Shown: piece by piece, positions 35,594-44,127 of the stretch
Layout of the letters: each line of letters starts with the position of its first letter
How positions within the stretch are numbered: position 1 is the first letter of the stretch
NCBI GenBank assembly: GCA_016213105.1
Contig: JACRBN010000026.1
Coordinates: 62,001 to 126,000, forward strand
Direction of reading: 5' to 3'
Source of the DNA: Chloroflexota bacterium
GTDB lineage: Bacteria > Chloroflexota > Anaerolineae > Anaerolineales > Villigracilaceae
DNA length: 64,000 nucleotides
Translations under genes and position numbers: made by a program
The notes under the pieces: model-generated
The model's input: only the letters and a program-made list of their open reading frames with translations
The model's database searches: none
What the model was told of the DNA's origin: nothing

Positions 35594-36217
35594 ATGCCCA
35601 AGCCTGATGTCAGTGAACAGCGCACGGCCCAGATCCTGGAGGCCGCGCGCAAGATCTTTACCAGTGAGCCGTATGAAGCCGTCACCATGCGGGACATTGC
35701 GCATACCGCCGAATTGAGTGTCGGCGGCGTGTATTGGTATTTTCAGAGCAAGGAGGAGATCCTGGCCGCCCTGCTCGAAAGGAATGCCGACGCGAACCTG
35801 GCCCTGATGCGGCAGACGCTTGCCGTCGACGAGCCGGCCTCCCGCCGCCTGCTGCTCATTTTCGAATTTATCGCGGGCCAGGTGGAGGGTCAGTCCCAGT
35901 TGTACCTGATGGGCGCGAAATACCGCGCCATGCTCAGCCGCAATCCGCAAACCCGCGCCGCGCTGGATCGTCTGGGCGCGGACTATCGCGCAGGCCTGGC
36001 GGCGCTCATCGGGCAAGGCGTTGAACGCGGCGAATTCGCCGAAGTGGATGCCGACCAGGCGGCGGCAGCCTTCATGGGCCTGTACGAAGGCCTGATGCTG
36101 ATGTGGGTCATGTCGCCGAAAACCCTGAGCCTCAAAGAGAATCTCCAGGCGGCCGCGCGGATGATGATGGCAGGCCTGATGTGCGTGGAGCGCCAGATCG
36201 ATCGGGAGGAAGCATGA
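35594..36217 (+). CDS. TetR/AcrR-family transcriptional regulator
   Basis: 207 residues. The DNA-binding domain (about 8-55) reads QRTAQILEAARKIFTSEPYE, then TMRDIAHTAELSVGGVYWYF and KEEILAALL. The C-terminal ligand domain is all helical. It overlaps the WD40 gene by ATGA (36214-36217), so it probably regulates that operon and itself. The ligand is unknown. Confidence 0.92.
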   Translation: MPKPDVSEQRTAQILEAARKIFTSEPYEAVTMRDIAHTAELSVGGVYWYFQSKEEILAALLERNADANLALMRQTLAVDEPASRRLLLIFEFIAGQVEGQSQLYLMGAKYRAMLSRNPQTRAALDRLGADYRAGLAALIGQGVERGEFAEVDADQAAAAFMGLYEGLMLMWVMSPKTLSLKENLQAAARMMMAGLMCVERQIDREEA

Positions 36218-38307
36218 ACACCAGAATGGCAAGAAAGAGGAAATCAGGTCTTCGCATCGAGGTGATCGTGGGGTTGATTTGGACGCTGGTCGGGGCGGCA
36301 GTGGTCTGCTCTCTGTTGGGGGTCTTTCTCTTGCCGCGTTTCCTGCCCGCGGCGCCTCCGCCCGCGCAAACCCTTCCCTCGGCAACCCTCATGCCGCCGC
36401 CCACTTTGGCGCCCACCTTCACGCCGATTGCCCTGCCGCCGACGATGACCCCCACGCTGGCTCCAGCCGCCTCCGTCCCGATCAGCCTGCTCAACGCCAG
36501 CCAGATGGTTGAGGCGGGCAGCCCCATCAAGGGCGTGATCGCTCAAGTGGCTTTCTCGCCGGATGGGAGTCGGATCGCCGTTGCGGCCTCGACGGGCATC
36601 CACTTGTACGATGCCGTTTCGCTGACGGAGGTCGGCCGCTTCGCAGTGGAGGACTGGATCGCCAGCCTGGCGTATGCCCCCGACGGCAGGACGCTGGCCG
36701 CCTGGCATCCCGACGGAAGCGTTTCGCTCTGGGACGCGGCCACGGCGGAGCGCCTGCAAACCCTGGCCGTGGCGTCGCCCACGGGCAGCATCCGCTTCAC
36801 GGCGGACGGGATGCACAACGTGGCCTTTTCGGCAGACGGCAAATTTCTCGCCGCGGGGCACGGGGACGGCTATGTCCATCTGTGGGACCCCGTCAGCGGC
36901 GGGCTGATTCGCAGCATCAAAGCCTCGGAGACTTCCATCGAAGGCGTCGCCCTCTCGCCTGATGGGCGGCTGCTGGCCAGCACTGCCGTCTTCGAAGGCA
37001 TCGTGCGCGTATGGGATGTGGCCAGCGGGGAAAAGGTCAGGGAACTGACGGTGAAGGGCAGCCCGCTGTTGAATGCGACCTTTTCGCCGGACGGCCGTTT
37101 GCTGGCCGTTTCGGGCGCGGTCCTGTCCCAGTCCAATGCGAGGGTCGAGACGGTGGTGATCCTGTGGGATACGACCCGTTGGAAGGAAGTCCGCAAGCTG
37201 GCGGCCCGTGAGGGTGGCGCCTGGCGCGTGGCCTTTTCCCCGGATGGGAGAACGTTCGCATTGGGCATGGGGTCCAACTCCCTGGCGGTGTGGGACACCG
37301 CCAGCGGGATTCAACTCCGCGCCCTCGATCATGGAGGAGCCGTCAGCAGTGTTGCCTTTTCGCCCGACGGGCTGAGGCTGCTCTCCGGGGCGGCCGACGG
37401 CTCCTTGCGTTTGTGGGATCTGGCGGGCGGCGTCGAGGTGAAATCCATCCAGGAGTATGGCGACCGCCTCAACGACATCGCGCTTTCCCCCGACGGCGCC
37501 GTGCTGGCGGTTGCCTCGGAAAACGGCGAAGTCGCCCTGTGGGATGCGGTCGCACAACAACGGATGCGCAGCCTGGTCACCGCCGAGCGCGCCCCGACCT
37601 GCCTGGCCTTCTCCCCCGACGGGTTGCTGCTGGCAGTCGCCTTCGAGGATGATCTCATCCTCATCTGGGACGTGAACAGTGGCGCGGAGATCCGCACCCT
37701 GGAGGGCCACGAATCCGACATCAACGATCTGGTCTTTTCCCCCGACGGTACTTTGCTTGCCTCCGCCTCGGATGACAAGACGATAATCCTGTGGAACGTC
37801 GCGGACGGGCAGCCGCTGCGCGCGTTGGAAGGCAGCGTGGGCATGATCCTTAACCTGTCCTTCTCCCCCGATGGCACACGCCTGCTTTCGAGTTCGCACG
37901 AAGGCGAGCTCAAACTATGGGACGTTGCCTCCGGTCGCGAGGTCTACGCCCTGAGCGAGTTCACGTTCAGCCTGCTCAGCTGTCTCTCGCCCGATGGGTT
38001 GTTCTTCGCCTCAGCCGATTTCAACACGATCAAACTATGGAATGCCGCGGATGGGAAGAACTTGCGCACCTGGGAGGCAGGCCAACTGGGCGTGGATGTC
38101 GTGGCGTTTTCCTGCGACGGGCAGATCCTGGTCAGCGGCGGCGCAGATGGCAGCCTGAAACTATGGGATGCCAACACCTCGCTCCTGCTTGCGTCCCTCG
38201 ATGGACATAATGGCGGGATCAGCGGCATTGTCTTCAGCCCGGACGGCAGGACGCTGATCACGGCTTCGTCGGACGGGACGGTCCGATTCTGGAATGTAAT
38301 TCAATAA
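36214..38307 (+). CDS. Membrane-anchored WD40-repeat protein, 14 repeats
   Basis: 697 residues. Basic N-terminus, one membrane helix (about 15-45), a Pro/Thr linker (about 46-85), then 14 WD40 repeats, each with an FSPDG-type turn and a WD-type end (for example LWDAATAERLQTL, LWDVASGREVYAL, FWNVIQ). Fourteen repeats fit two seven-bladed propellers outside the membrane. It is probably a scaffold. It is coupled to the TetR gene by ATGA; GGGAGGA precedes the start. Confidence 0.88.
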   Translation: MNTRMARKRKSGLRIEVIVGLIWTLVGAAVVCSLLGVFLLPRFLPAAPPPAQTLPSATLMPPPTLAPTFTPIALPPTMTPTLAPAASVPISLLNASQMVEAGSPIKGVIAQVAFSPDGSRIAVAASTGIHLYDAVSLTEVGRFAVEDWIASLAYAPDGRTLAAWHPDGSVSLWDAATAERLQTLAVASPTGSIRFTADGMHNVAFSADGKFLAAGHGDGYVHLWDPVSGGLIRSIKASETSIEGVALSPDGRLLASTAVFEGIVRVWDVASGEKVRELTVKGSPLLNATFSPDGRLLAVSGAVLSQSNARVETVVILWDTTRWKEVRKLAAREGGAWRVAFSPDGRTFALGMGSNSLAVWDTASGIQLRALDHGGAVSSVAFSPDGLRLLSGAADGSLRLWDLAGGVEVKSIQEYGDRLNDIALSPDGAVLAVASENGEVALWDAVAQQRMRSLVTAERAPTCLAFSPDGLLLAVAFEDDLILIWDVNSGAEIRTLEGHESDINDLVFSPDGTLLASASDDKTIILWNVADGQPLRALEGSVGMILNLSFSPDGTRLLSSSHEGELKLWDVASGREVYALSEFTFSLLSCLSPDGLFFASADFNTIKLWNAADGKNLRTWEAGQLGVDVVAFSCDGQILVSGGADGSLKLWDANTSLLLASLDGHNGGISGIVFSPDGRTLITASSDGTVRFWNVIQ

Positions 38308-38329
38308 TTTCGGTAACAAGGAGTCAACC

Positions 38330-39064
38330 ATGCAATCCAACGCAATCATTTTGCTGGCCGTCGTATGCGGCTTCTTCCTTGTGTTGGCGGGGATGGTGGC
38401 CCTCGTGGTCTATGCCGCCCGTAAGGATGCGGAAAAAAAGGCGATGATCGCCCAGACCCTGGGATTATCTCCCGTCGAAGATACGCAATCCCTGCTGCAA
38501 AAGGTGGCCTACGTCAACGGATTGAATCGGGTCAAGGTGTACAGACTCACCCATGTCTTTTTCCGCCACCACGTCGCGGGCGGGGACGTGTACCTGTTCA
38601 GTCTGCATCGCAACCGCTTCGACGAGGAGGGAGTCAGCCGCGGAAAACGCGCCTCAAAATCACATTACTTCCCGCTGGAGCAGGATGCGCTGGCCTTCAT
38701 TTCCCCGGCCTGGACGCTGCCGCGCTTCACCGCCATGCCGCGCCTCAGGGGAGGTAAGCTGGCTGGGATGGGCAACCGCGTGGCCGAAGCAGCGATGGAG
38801 ATCAAACATTCGGTGCTCACCTTCCAGCACATCCCCAACCTGGATGACCAGTACCTGATCGCCACGCCCGAAACACCCGCCTCCCAGGTGCGTCCCTCCG
38901 ACGGGTTTCTGCGCGTGCTGGCGGCCCATCCCGACCTGCACATTCATGCGGGCGGCGACACGCTGACCCTGTCCTATGCCGACACCGTGACCAATCCGCC
39001 CGACGCGCAGCGGATGATGGAACTCTACAAGATCGGGATGCAGATGGCGCGCGAATTGCCATAA
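38330..39064 (+). CDS. Unknown protein with one N-terminal membrane helix
   Basis: 244 residues. One helix (about 5-29, IILLAVVCGFFLVLAGMVALVV) and a cytoplasmic-looking basic segment precede a ~200-residue domain (HVFFRHHVAGGDVYLFSLHR; SHYFPLEQDALAFISPAW). No catalytic motif recognised. AAGGAG lies 8 bases before the ATG. It lies 22 bases after the WD40 gene, so it is probably the third gene of the TetR operon. Confidence 0.7.
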   Translation: MQSNAIILLAVVCGFFLVLAGMVALVVYAARKDAEKKAMIAQTLGLSPVEDTQSLLQKVAYVNGLNRVKVYRLTHVFFRHHVAGGDVYLFSLHRNRFDEEGVSRGKRASKSHYFPLEQDALAFISPAWTLPRFTAMPRLRGGKLAGMGNRVAEAAMEIKHSVLTFQHIPNLDDQYLIATPETPASQVRPSDGFLRVLAAHPDLHIHAGGDTLTLSYADTVTNPPDAQRMMELYKIGMQMARELP

Positions 39065-39189
39065 CGCTCGCCGCTTCCCCCGGCTTTTGAGCCTGCTTTT
39101 GCCTGTGATACAATCCGCCAATTCATGGGGCTGTACACGCCCCCTGCCCCCATCCAACCGAGGGGTCTGTTCAGAGGAGACAAGACAGC

Positions 39190-40260
39190 ATGAGAATCAA
39201 TACCATTCTTCGTTCCGTGGCCGCACTCGCGGCCCTGACCCTGGTCCTGGCTTGCAGTTCGTTCCTGCCGTCTGCGGGGACCGCCGAACCTGCGCCGACT
39301 GAGTCCATTGTCGTGGCGCCGCCGACAGCCGAGGCCGTGGACCCGACCGCCGTGCCGGCAGCGGGTGCCCTCATCCGCCTGGGGCCTGGTAAATTCGAAC
39401 AGCCGATCTGGCTGGAGGTGCTGGAGGGTGAGTATCACCTGAACGACGGCGCGACCCTGTTGACCGGTTCGGCCGTGGGCGTCTATACCGAGGATCTGGC
39501 TTTTTCGCCCGGCCTGCGCATCGAGATCAGTGAAGACGGCCTGGTCCTGCTGGGCGTGACCTATGAGGCGGGCAGCGAATTGGTTGTGGATGAAGGCGGG
39601 ACGCTCGTCCTGACGGATGGCACCGCGGCCCGGCCCGGCCTGCCTCCGGGTGGAAATGCGGGCGCCCTGTACCGTGAGGATTTCAGCGCGAACGACAGGG
39701 AATGGGAGGTGGGCCTGGAATCCGATGAGAGCGGCAGCGTGACGCGTGAGATCGTGGATGGACAATACATCCTGACCGCGACGAGCGCTGAGGAATATTT
39801 CATCATCCTGAATTCCGTCCCCGGCTTTACGGGCGCCGATTTCACTCTGAGCATGGATGTGACCGTGCTGGAGAGCAGCGCGGCAAGCGGCAACTTTTCC
39901 CTCGAATTCTCCCTGCGTGAAGCGGACGGGATCTCGGGCAGGCATTACGCCTTTGTCTTCTACAACGACGCCACCTCCTACGGGGAGGTCTGGGCAACGG
40001 GCGATTACGACAGCATCACCCCGTTCTGGGAGGGCGAACCGAACAGCGCCATCCGGTTGGAGCCTGGCGTGAAGAGCACGATCCGCATCGAGGCCATCGG
40101 CGCGAGTTTTTCGGTCTACATCAACGATCAGTTGATCAACACCGTAACCGACGGCACGATCCCGGATGCGGGCGGCATGAGCATCAACCTGTCCCTGCGG
40201 GAGCCAGGTGAGACGATCAAGCTGGCCTTCGACAACCTGGTCATCACGGCCGTGCCGTAA
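39190..40260 (+). CDS. Lipoprotein with C-terminal jelly-roll domain
   Basis: 356 residues. Lipobox LVLAC (Cys about 22), a Pro/Ala linker and a middle beta domain (EQPIWLEVLEGEYHLNDGAT). The C-terminal ~190-residue domain (LYREDFSANDREWEVG... ending IKLAFDNLVITAVP) has the pattern of concanavalin/LamG-like domains. It is probably surface-exposed and glycan-binding. GAGGAG lies upstream of the ATG. Confidence 0.75.
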   Translation: MRINTILRSVAALAALTLVLACSSFLPSAGTAEPAPTESIVVAPPTAEAVDPTAVPAAGALIRLGPGKFEQPIWLEVLEGEYHLNDGATLLTGSAVGVYTEDLAFSPGLRIEISEDGLVLLGVTYEAGSELVVDEGGTLVLTDGTAARPGLPPGGNAGALYREDFSANDREWEVGLESDESGSVTREIVDGQYILTATSAEEYFIILNSVPGFTGADFTLSMDVTVLESSAASGNFSLEFSLREADGISGRHYAFVFYNDATSYGEVWATGDYDSITPFWEGEPNSAIRLEPGVKSTIRIEAIGASFSVYINDQLINTVTDGTIPDAGGMSINLSLREPGETIKLAFDNLVITAVP

Positions 40261-40292
40261 GCTTGCATGCGCGTATTGGTTTTGTAAAAAAC

Positions 40293-40322
40293 AGAACTCC
40301 GAGGTAACTCGGAGTTCTTCAT
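40293..40322 (+). terminator. Terminator after the jelly-roll lipoprotein
   Basis: AGAACTCCGAG (40293-40303) and CTCGGAGTTCT (40308-40318) form a perfect 11-bp stem with a 4-base loop, followed by TCATT. Confidence 0.72.
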
Positions 40323-40362
40323 TATCCAGGTTCCCCGTAATTTTCGGGAAACCTTTTTCAAA

Positions 40363-40474
40363 CACAAAGGACACGACGGTCGCGCAGGAAAAACGCGAGC
40401 AATCAAGGCTTTTACTCCTTTGTGTCGCTTCGATACTCCTTACAGTCGCAGCACAAGACTTTGTGTCCTTTGTG
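40363..40474. repeat. 112-bp segment with CACAAAGGACAC terminal inverted repeats
   Basis: CACAAAGGACAC (40363-40374) and GTGTCCTTTGTG (40463-40474) are perfect 12-bp inverted ends. The inside has no ORF. It looks like a small non-autonomous element or a degenerate repeat. Confidence 0.6.
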
Positions 40475-40515
40475 GTGAGACTCTTTCCCGTTGAAAACGG
40501 TAGAGCCCATTATCC

Positions 40516-41778
40516 TTATCCTGCGGCGATCTTCGCCAGCGCATCTCTGAACCTGGACACTTCGTCCAGGGTGTTGTAATGCGCCGCGCCGACGCGTACC
40601 ATGCCGCCTGTATCGAGCAGGCCCAGGCGTTCGACCACGGCCAGCGCATAGTAGTGGCCGTCCCACACGTAGAAGCCCGCGTCGCCGAGTTTCTCAGCCA
40701 CCTCGGCGGGGTGACGTCCCTCCAGCGTGAAGGAGACGGTCGGCACACGTTCGTCGAGACGCTTCATATCCGTCAGGCCGTGGATGTGCGTGCCAGGCAC
40801 GGACTGCACCGCTTCGATCAACGCGCGGGACAGTTCGAACTCGTAGGCGCGCACGGCGGACATGGCCTGTTTGAAGACCAGCCTGCGTCCGCTAAAGCCC
40901 GTTTCCTTCCAGCCCTCGGCCTGTTTGCCGCCAAACTGGATTCCCAGCCACTCGAAGTATTCCAGCGCGCCCAGCACACCGGCGATGCCCTCGTGATTCT
41001 GCGTGCCCGTCTCGAACTTGCCCGGCAGTTCATTCGTCGCCGGGCGCACCTTGTAGGCCTTCAATTCGTCCAGAAGGTCGTGGCGTCCGTACAGCGCGCC
41101 GGCGTGCGGCCCGAAGAATTTGTAACTGCTGCATACCAAAAAGTCGCAGCCGATGTCCTGCACGTCGATGGGACCGTGGGGCGCGTATTGCACCGCGTCG
41201 ATGTAGACCAGCGCGCCCGCCTCCTTCGCCATCTTCGTCAGCTTGCGCACGGGGTTGATCGTGCCCAGCGCATTGGAGGCATACCCGAAGGCTGCGATCT
41301 TCGGCTTGCGCTCCATCGCTTTGGCAAACTCGTCCACTTTGAGCGTGCCGTCCTCCACGTCGAAATCCACCCAGGTCAGCTTGCAGCCGCGGTCCTCGGC
41401 GATCAGCATCCACGGCGAGATGTTGGCGTCGTGATCCATGCGTGTGACGACGATCTCGTCGCCGGGGTTCAGCGTCCGCGCCAGGGAACGGGACATGTGC
41501 AGGCTGAGGGTGGTCATGTTGTTGCCGAAAATAATTTCCTCGGGACGGCTGGCGTTGAGGAAATCGGCCATGGCCGCATGCGCCGCGTACAGAATTTCAT
41601 CCGATTTGCGGCTGGTCTCGAACAGGCCTTCGTGGTTGGCATTGCATTCGAGCAGGTAGCGGGTGATGCGGTCGAGGCTGGTTTTGGCGATCTGCGTTCC
41701 GCCCGGGTTGTCGAGGAAGACGGCGGGGCGGTCGAGCGAGGGGAACTGCTGGCGGATAAGGTTAAGGTCGAGGGTCAT
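40516..41778 (-). CDS. Cysteine desulfurase-like aminotransferase (class V) without the catalytic cysteine loop
   Basis: 420 residues of PLP fold type I. N-terminal FLDNPGGTQ, cofactor residues in YIDAVQYAPH, and the PLP lysine in CSSYKFFGPH. The C-terminal region, where SufS enzymes have a reactive cysteine (RxGxHCA), reads VRVGAAHYNT, so classical sulfur transfer is unlikely. This matches a subfamily often called cysteine desulfurase-like; the reaction is unknown. GGAG lies about 7 bases before the start. It is divergent from the universal stress gene. Confidence 0.82.
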   Translation of the reverse strand: MTLDLNLIRQQFPSLDRPAVFLDNPGGTQIAKTSLDRITRYLLECNANHEGLFETSRKSDEILYAAHAAMADFLNASRPEEIIFGNNMTTLSLHMSRSLARTLNPGDEIVVTRMDHDANISPWMLIAEDRGCKLTWVDFDVEDGTLKVDEFAKAMERKPKIAAFGYASNALGTINPVRKLTKMAKEAGALVYIDAVQYAPHGPIDVQDIGCDFLVCSSYKFFGPHAGALYGRHDLLDELKAYKVRPATNELPGKFETGTQNHEGIAGVLGALEYFEWLGIQFGGKQAEGWKETGFSGRRLVFKQAMSAVRAYEFELSRALIEAVQSVPGTHIHGLTDMKRLDERVPTVSFTLEGRHPAEVAEKLGDAGFYVWDGHYYALAVVERLGLLDTGGMVRVGAAHYNTLDEVSRFRDALAKIAAG

Positions 41779-41843
41779 ACCATGCTCCGGGAAGGTGGAT
41801 TTGTACTATACTGGGATTGTACCCCCGCTGACAGGAGGCCAAA

Positions 41844-42266
41844 ATGTTCGAGAAAATTTTGCTCGCAGTGGATGGTTCGGAGCACGGGATGCGCGCCGCC
41901 CAAATGGCCGGCGATCTGGCCCGCGCGATGAACTCCGCGTATCTTCATATCATTGTGGTATATGACCCAATTCCGCCCTACCTGGGGGAGCCCAACCTGC
42001 AACACGCCATCGACGCGCGGCTGGTCAATGCCAACGCCATCCTGGCGGAGGGCGTCAAGGTGGTCGGGGATGTGCCGGCCGAGATCCACACGGAATTGAT
42101 CGAGGGTTCGTCTGCCGAAGCCATCATCAGCGTGGCCGTCATACGTCACAGCGATGTGATCGTCATGGGCTCGCGCGGCCTGGGACGCATTGCCGGGGCG
42201 GTATTGGGCAGCACCAGCCAGAAGGTCGTGGCGCATGCCCCCTGCCCGGTGCTAATCGTCCGCTAG
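41844..42266 (+). CDS. Universal stress protein (UspA family)
   Basis: 140 residues. N-terminal KILLAVDGSEHGMRAAQ and the C-terminal ATP-binding pattern MGSRGLGRIAGAVLGSTSQKV (GxxG-9x-GS) indicate the ATP-binding class. ACAGGAGG lies before the ATG. Its stop overlaps convergent mobA by 15 bases. Confidence 0.92.
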   Translation: MFEKILLAVDGSEHGMRAAQMAGDLARAMNSAYLHIIVVYDPIPPYLGEPNLQHAIDARLVNANAILAEGVKVVGDVPAEIHTELIEGSSAEAIISVAVIRHSDVIVMGSRGLGRIAGAVLGSTSQKVVAHAPCPVLIVR

Positions 42267-42830
42267 GGCGATGCGCTCTGCTTCGGCGAATTCCCCGGGC
42301 GTGTTCACGTTCCAGAACGGGCGCTCATCGTCCACTGCCAGTTCGAGGACTTTGACCTGCGGAAACCAGGCGATGACCTTCCACTGGTCGGCTTCGATGG
42401 CCGACGTGATGGCGGGCAGACAGGTCTCACGGCGGTAGACGGCGTGCAGCGGCTCCAGCCCCTCGACCGAGCGCGGGATGACCACATCCGCGTTTTCCTC
42501 GACGAGCAGCCTGGCTGCCGTTTCGATCAGCGGGGCGCTGGCGAAGGGCATGTCGCAGGCCACCACGGCCACCAGCGGCAATTTGGCGGAAGCGATGGCA
42601 GCGTGGAGTCCGCCCAGGGCGCCGCGGCCCGGCTTGAGGTCCAGGAAGAGCGGCAGGTGCAGGAAGGCGTAATCGGCGGGACGGTTGGTCGTCACGATCA
42701 GTTCATCTGCAATCGGCTGGAGGCGATCGATCACGCGCGAGATGAGCGGACGTCCCAGGAAGGGCTTGAGGGCCTTGTCCTCCCCCATGCGCGAGGATTG
42801 ACCACCGGCTTGAATGGCAACAGTAAGCAT
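42252..42830 (-). CDS. mobA: Molybdenum cofactor guanylyltransferase
   Basis: 192 residues. AIQAGGQSSRMGEDKAL is the nucleotide-binding loop; CDMPFASAPLI and the ending VNTPGEFAEAE follow the MobA pattern. It adds GMP from GTP to molybdopterin-Mo to make the guanine dinucleotide cofactor. Start 42830 (MLTVAIQAGG) is preferred over 42851 because a TATAAT ends 6 bases upstream and the longer form would overlap the divergent gene. No other moa/mob gene is nearby. Confidence 0.88.
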   Translation of the reverse strand: MLTVAIQAGGQSSRMGEDKALKPFLGRPLISRVIDRLQPIADELIVTTNRPADYAFLHLPLFLDLKPGRGALGGLHAAIASAKLPLVAVVACDMPFASAPLIETAARLLVEENADVVIPRSVEGLEPLHAVYRRETCLPAITSAIEADQWKVIAWFPQVKVLELAVDDERPFWNVNTPGEFAEAERIALADD

Positions 42831-42842
42831 AGGTTTATTATA
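42831..42842 (-). promoter_or_regulatory. Leaderless-type promoter of mobA
   Basis: On the minus strand TATAAT spans 42842-42837 and ends 6 bases before the ATG at 42830. It also touches the start codon of the divergent radical SAM gene, so the two are separated by only 11 bases. Confidence 0.55.
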
Positions 42843-43954
42843 TGACTTCAACGGCTGAGATACTAGATGCTTTAACGGTACAAGGCGAACTCTATACGGC
42901 GGAAGCCGATGCTTCGGTGCGCTGCTTTGCCTGCGGGCACCGCTGCCTGATCCGCCCGGGCAAACGCGGCATTTGCCAGGTGCGCTTCAACGAGGGCGGA
43001 AAGCTGCGTGTGCCCTTCGGTTACGTGGCGGCTTTGCAAAGCGACCCCATCGAGAAGAAACCCTTCAACCACGTGCTGCCCGGCGCGACTGCGCTGACCT
43101 TTGGGATGCTGGGTTGCGATTTTCACTGTTCCAACTGCCAGAATCATTTCACCTCCCAGGCCATGCGCGACCCGGCTTCGGATGAGGCGGTCAACTACAT
43201 CCGCCGCGTGACGCCTGCGCAGGTGGCGCAAACCGCGCAGCGCACGGGAGCGTCCATCATCGTATCCTCGTATAATGAGCCGCTTATCACCAGCGAGTGG
43301 GCCGCCGCGATTTTCAAGGAGGCCAAGGCTGCCGGCTTGAAATGCGCCTACGTCTCGAACGGCAACAACACGCCCGAGGTAATGGAATACCTGCGTCCCT
43401 ACCTGGATGCCTACAAGGTCGATCTGAAGAGCATGAACGATAAGAACTATCGCAGCCTGGGCGGGGTATTGAAAAATATACTTGATGGAATCCAGCGCGC
43501 GCGGGACATGGGACTGTGGGTCGAGGTGGTCACGCTGGTCATCCCCGGCTTCAACGACTCCAACGCGGAGCTGTGGGAGGTGGCCCGTTTCCTGGCAGGA
43601 CTCTCGCCCGACATTCCCTGGCACGTGACCGCCTTCCACAAGGATTACAAGATGACCGATCCCGACAACACCGATGCGGCCACGCTCCAGCGCGCCGCCG
43701 ACATCGGGCGCGAGGCCGGGCTGCGTTACGTCTACGCCGGCAACCTGCCGGGGCGGGTGGGGGAATATGAAGACAGCCATTGTCCCAACTGCAACCGCGT
43801 GCTGATCAAGCGCCGCGGCTATGTCATCCGCGAATATAACCTGACCGCGCAGGGCGCCTGCCCGCAGTGCGGAACGAAAATTCCCGGCATGTGGCCGTCG
43901 GATCCTTCCAAAGCCCGTTTGAATGCATCCGTCCTGCCTGTTCCGATCTGGTGA
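42842..43954 (+). CDS. amrS: AmmeMemoRadiSam-type radical SAM enzyme (AmrS-like)
   Basis: 370 residues. The radical SAM cluster cysteines are C92, C96 and C99 (GCDFHCSNC). An N-terminal CFACGHRCLI with a later GICQ, plus C-terminal CPNC and CPQCG knuckles, match the AmrS/PflA-like family. Members pair with AMMECR1 and Memo proteins in a system of unknown substrate; those partners are not in this window. AGG lies 8 bases before the ATG, a weak site. Confidence 0.85.
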   Translation: MTSTAEILDALTVQGELYTAEADASVRCFACGHRCLIRPGKRGICQVRFNEGGKLRVPFGYVAALQSDPIEKKPFNHVLPGATALTFGMLGCDFHCSNCQNHFTSQAMRDPASDEAVNYIRRVTPAQVAQTAQRTGASIIVSSYNEPLITSEWAAAIFKEAKAAGLKCAYVSNGNNTPEVMEYLRPYLDAYKVDLKSMNDKNYRSLGGVLKNILDGIQRARDMGLWVEVVTLVIPGFNDSNAELWEVARFLAGLSPDIPWHVTAFHKDYKMTDPDNTDAATLQRAADIGREAGLRYVYAGNLPGRVGEYEDSHCPNCNRVLIKRRGYVIREYNLTAQGACPQCGTKIPGMWPSDPSKARLNASVLPVPIW

Positions 43955-44013
43955 TTGGGGAAGGCGCGGGGAAAATCAGTTGCTGGGTGGGGTCGAAAAG
44001 ACGACTTTTGCTG

Positions 44014-44019
44014 TATAAT
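44014..44019 (+). promoter_or_regulatory. -10 element of the peptide ABC transporter operon
   Basis: TATAAT at 44014-44019, with a poor -35. The mRNA would start near 44026 and include the upstream ORF at 44053. Confidence 0.55.
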
Positions 44020-44052
44020 TTATTTGCATACTTGAAAGGAGGTACGGTTGTA

Positions 44053-44127
44053 ATGTTCCATTCAACCCTGACTTGTATGTGTTCGTGCCCCATCCATCTT
44101 TTTTATCTCCGGAGGAGAAAACTGTGA
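44053..44127 (+). CDS. 24-residue Cys-rich upstream ORF overlapping the binding-protein gene
   Basis: MFHSTLTCMCSCPIHLF and a basic end; three cysteines lie within five residues. AAAGGAGG lies 10 bases before the ATG. Its TGA (44125-44127) overlaps the GTG start of the next gene. The peptide passes over the second ribosome site (GGAGGAG), so it can couple or attenuate translation. Cys-rich upstream ORFs are known as cysteine-responsive attenuators in mycobacteria; a parallel here is only a suggestion. Confidence 0.5.
   Translation: MFHSTLTCMCSCPIHLFYLRRRKL

Noticed and set aside
36214-38307. Tandem gene duplication instead of one WD40 gene
   Set aside because: The 14 repeats are in one frame with one membrane anchor and the repeats are not nearly identical at DNA level.
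40363-40474. Complete insertion sequence
   Set aside because: Only 112 bp and no transposase; it can be at most a non-autonomous element.
42831-42851. mobA start at 42851
   Set aside because: It would overlap the divergent gene start and lie upstream of the TATAAT; MLTVAIQAGG at 42830 matches the family start.
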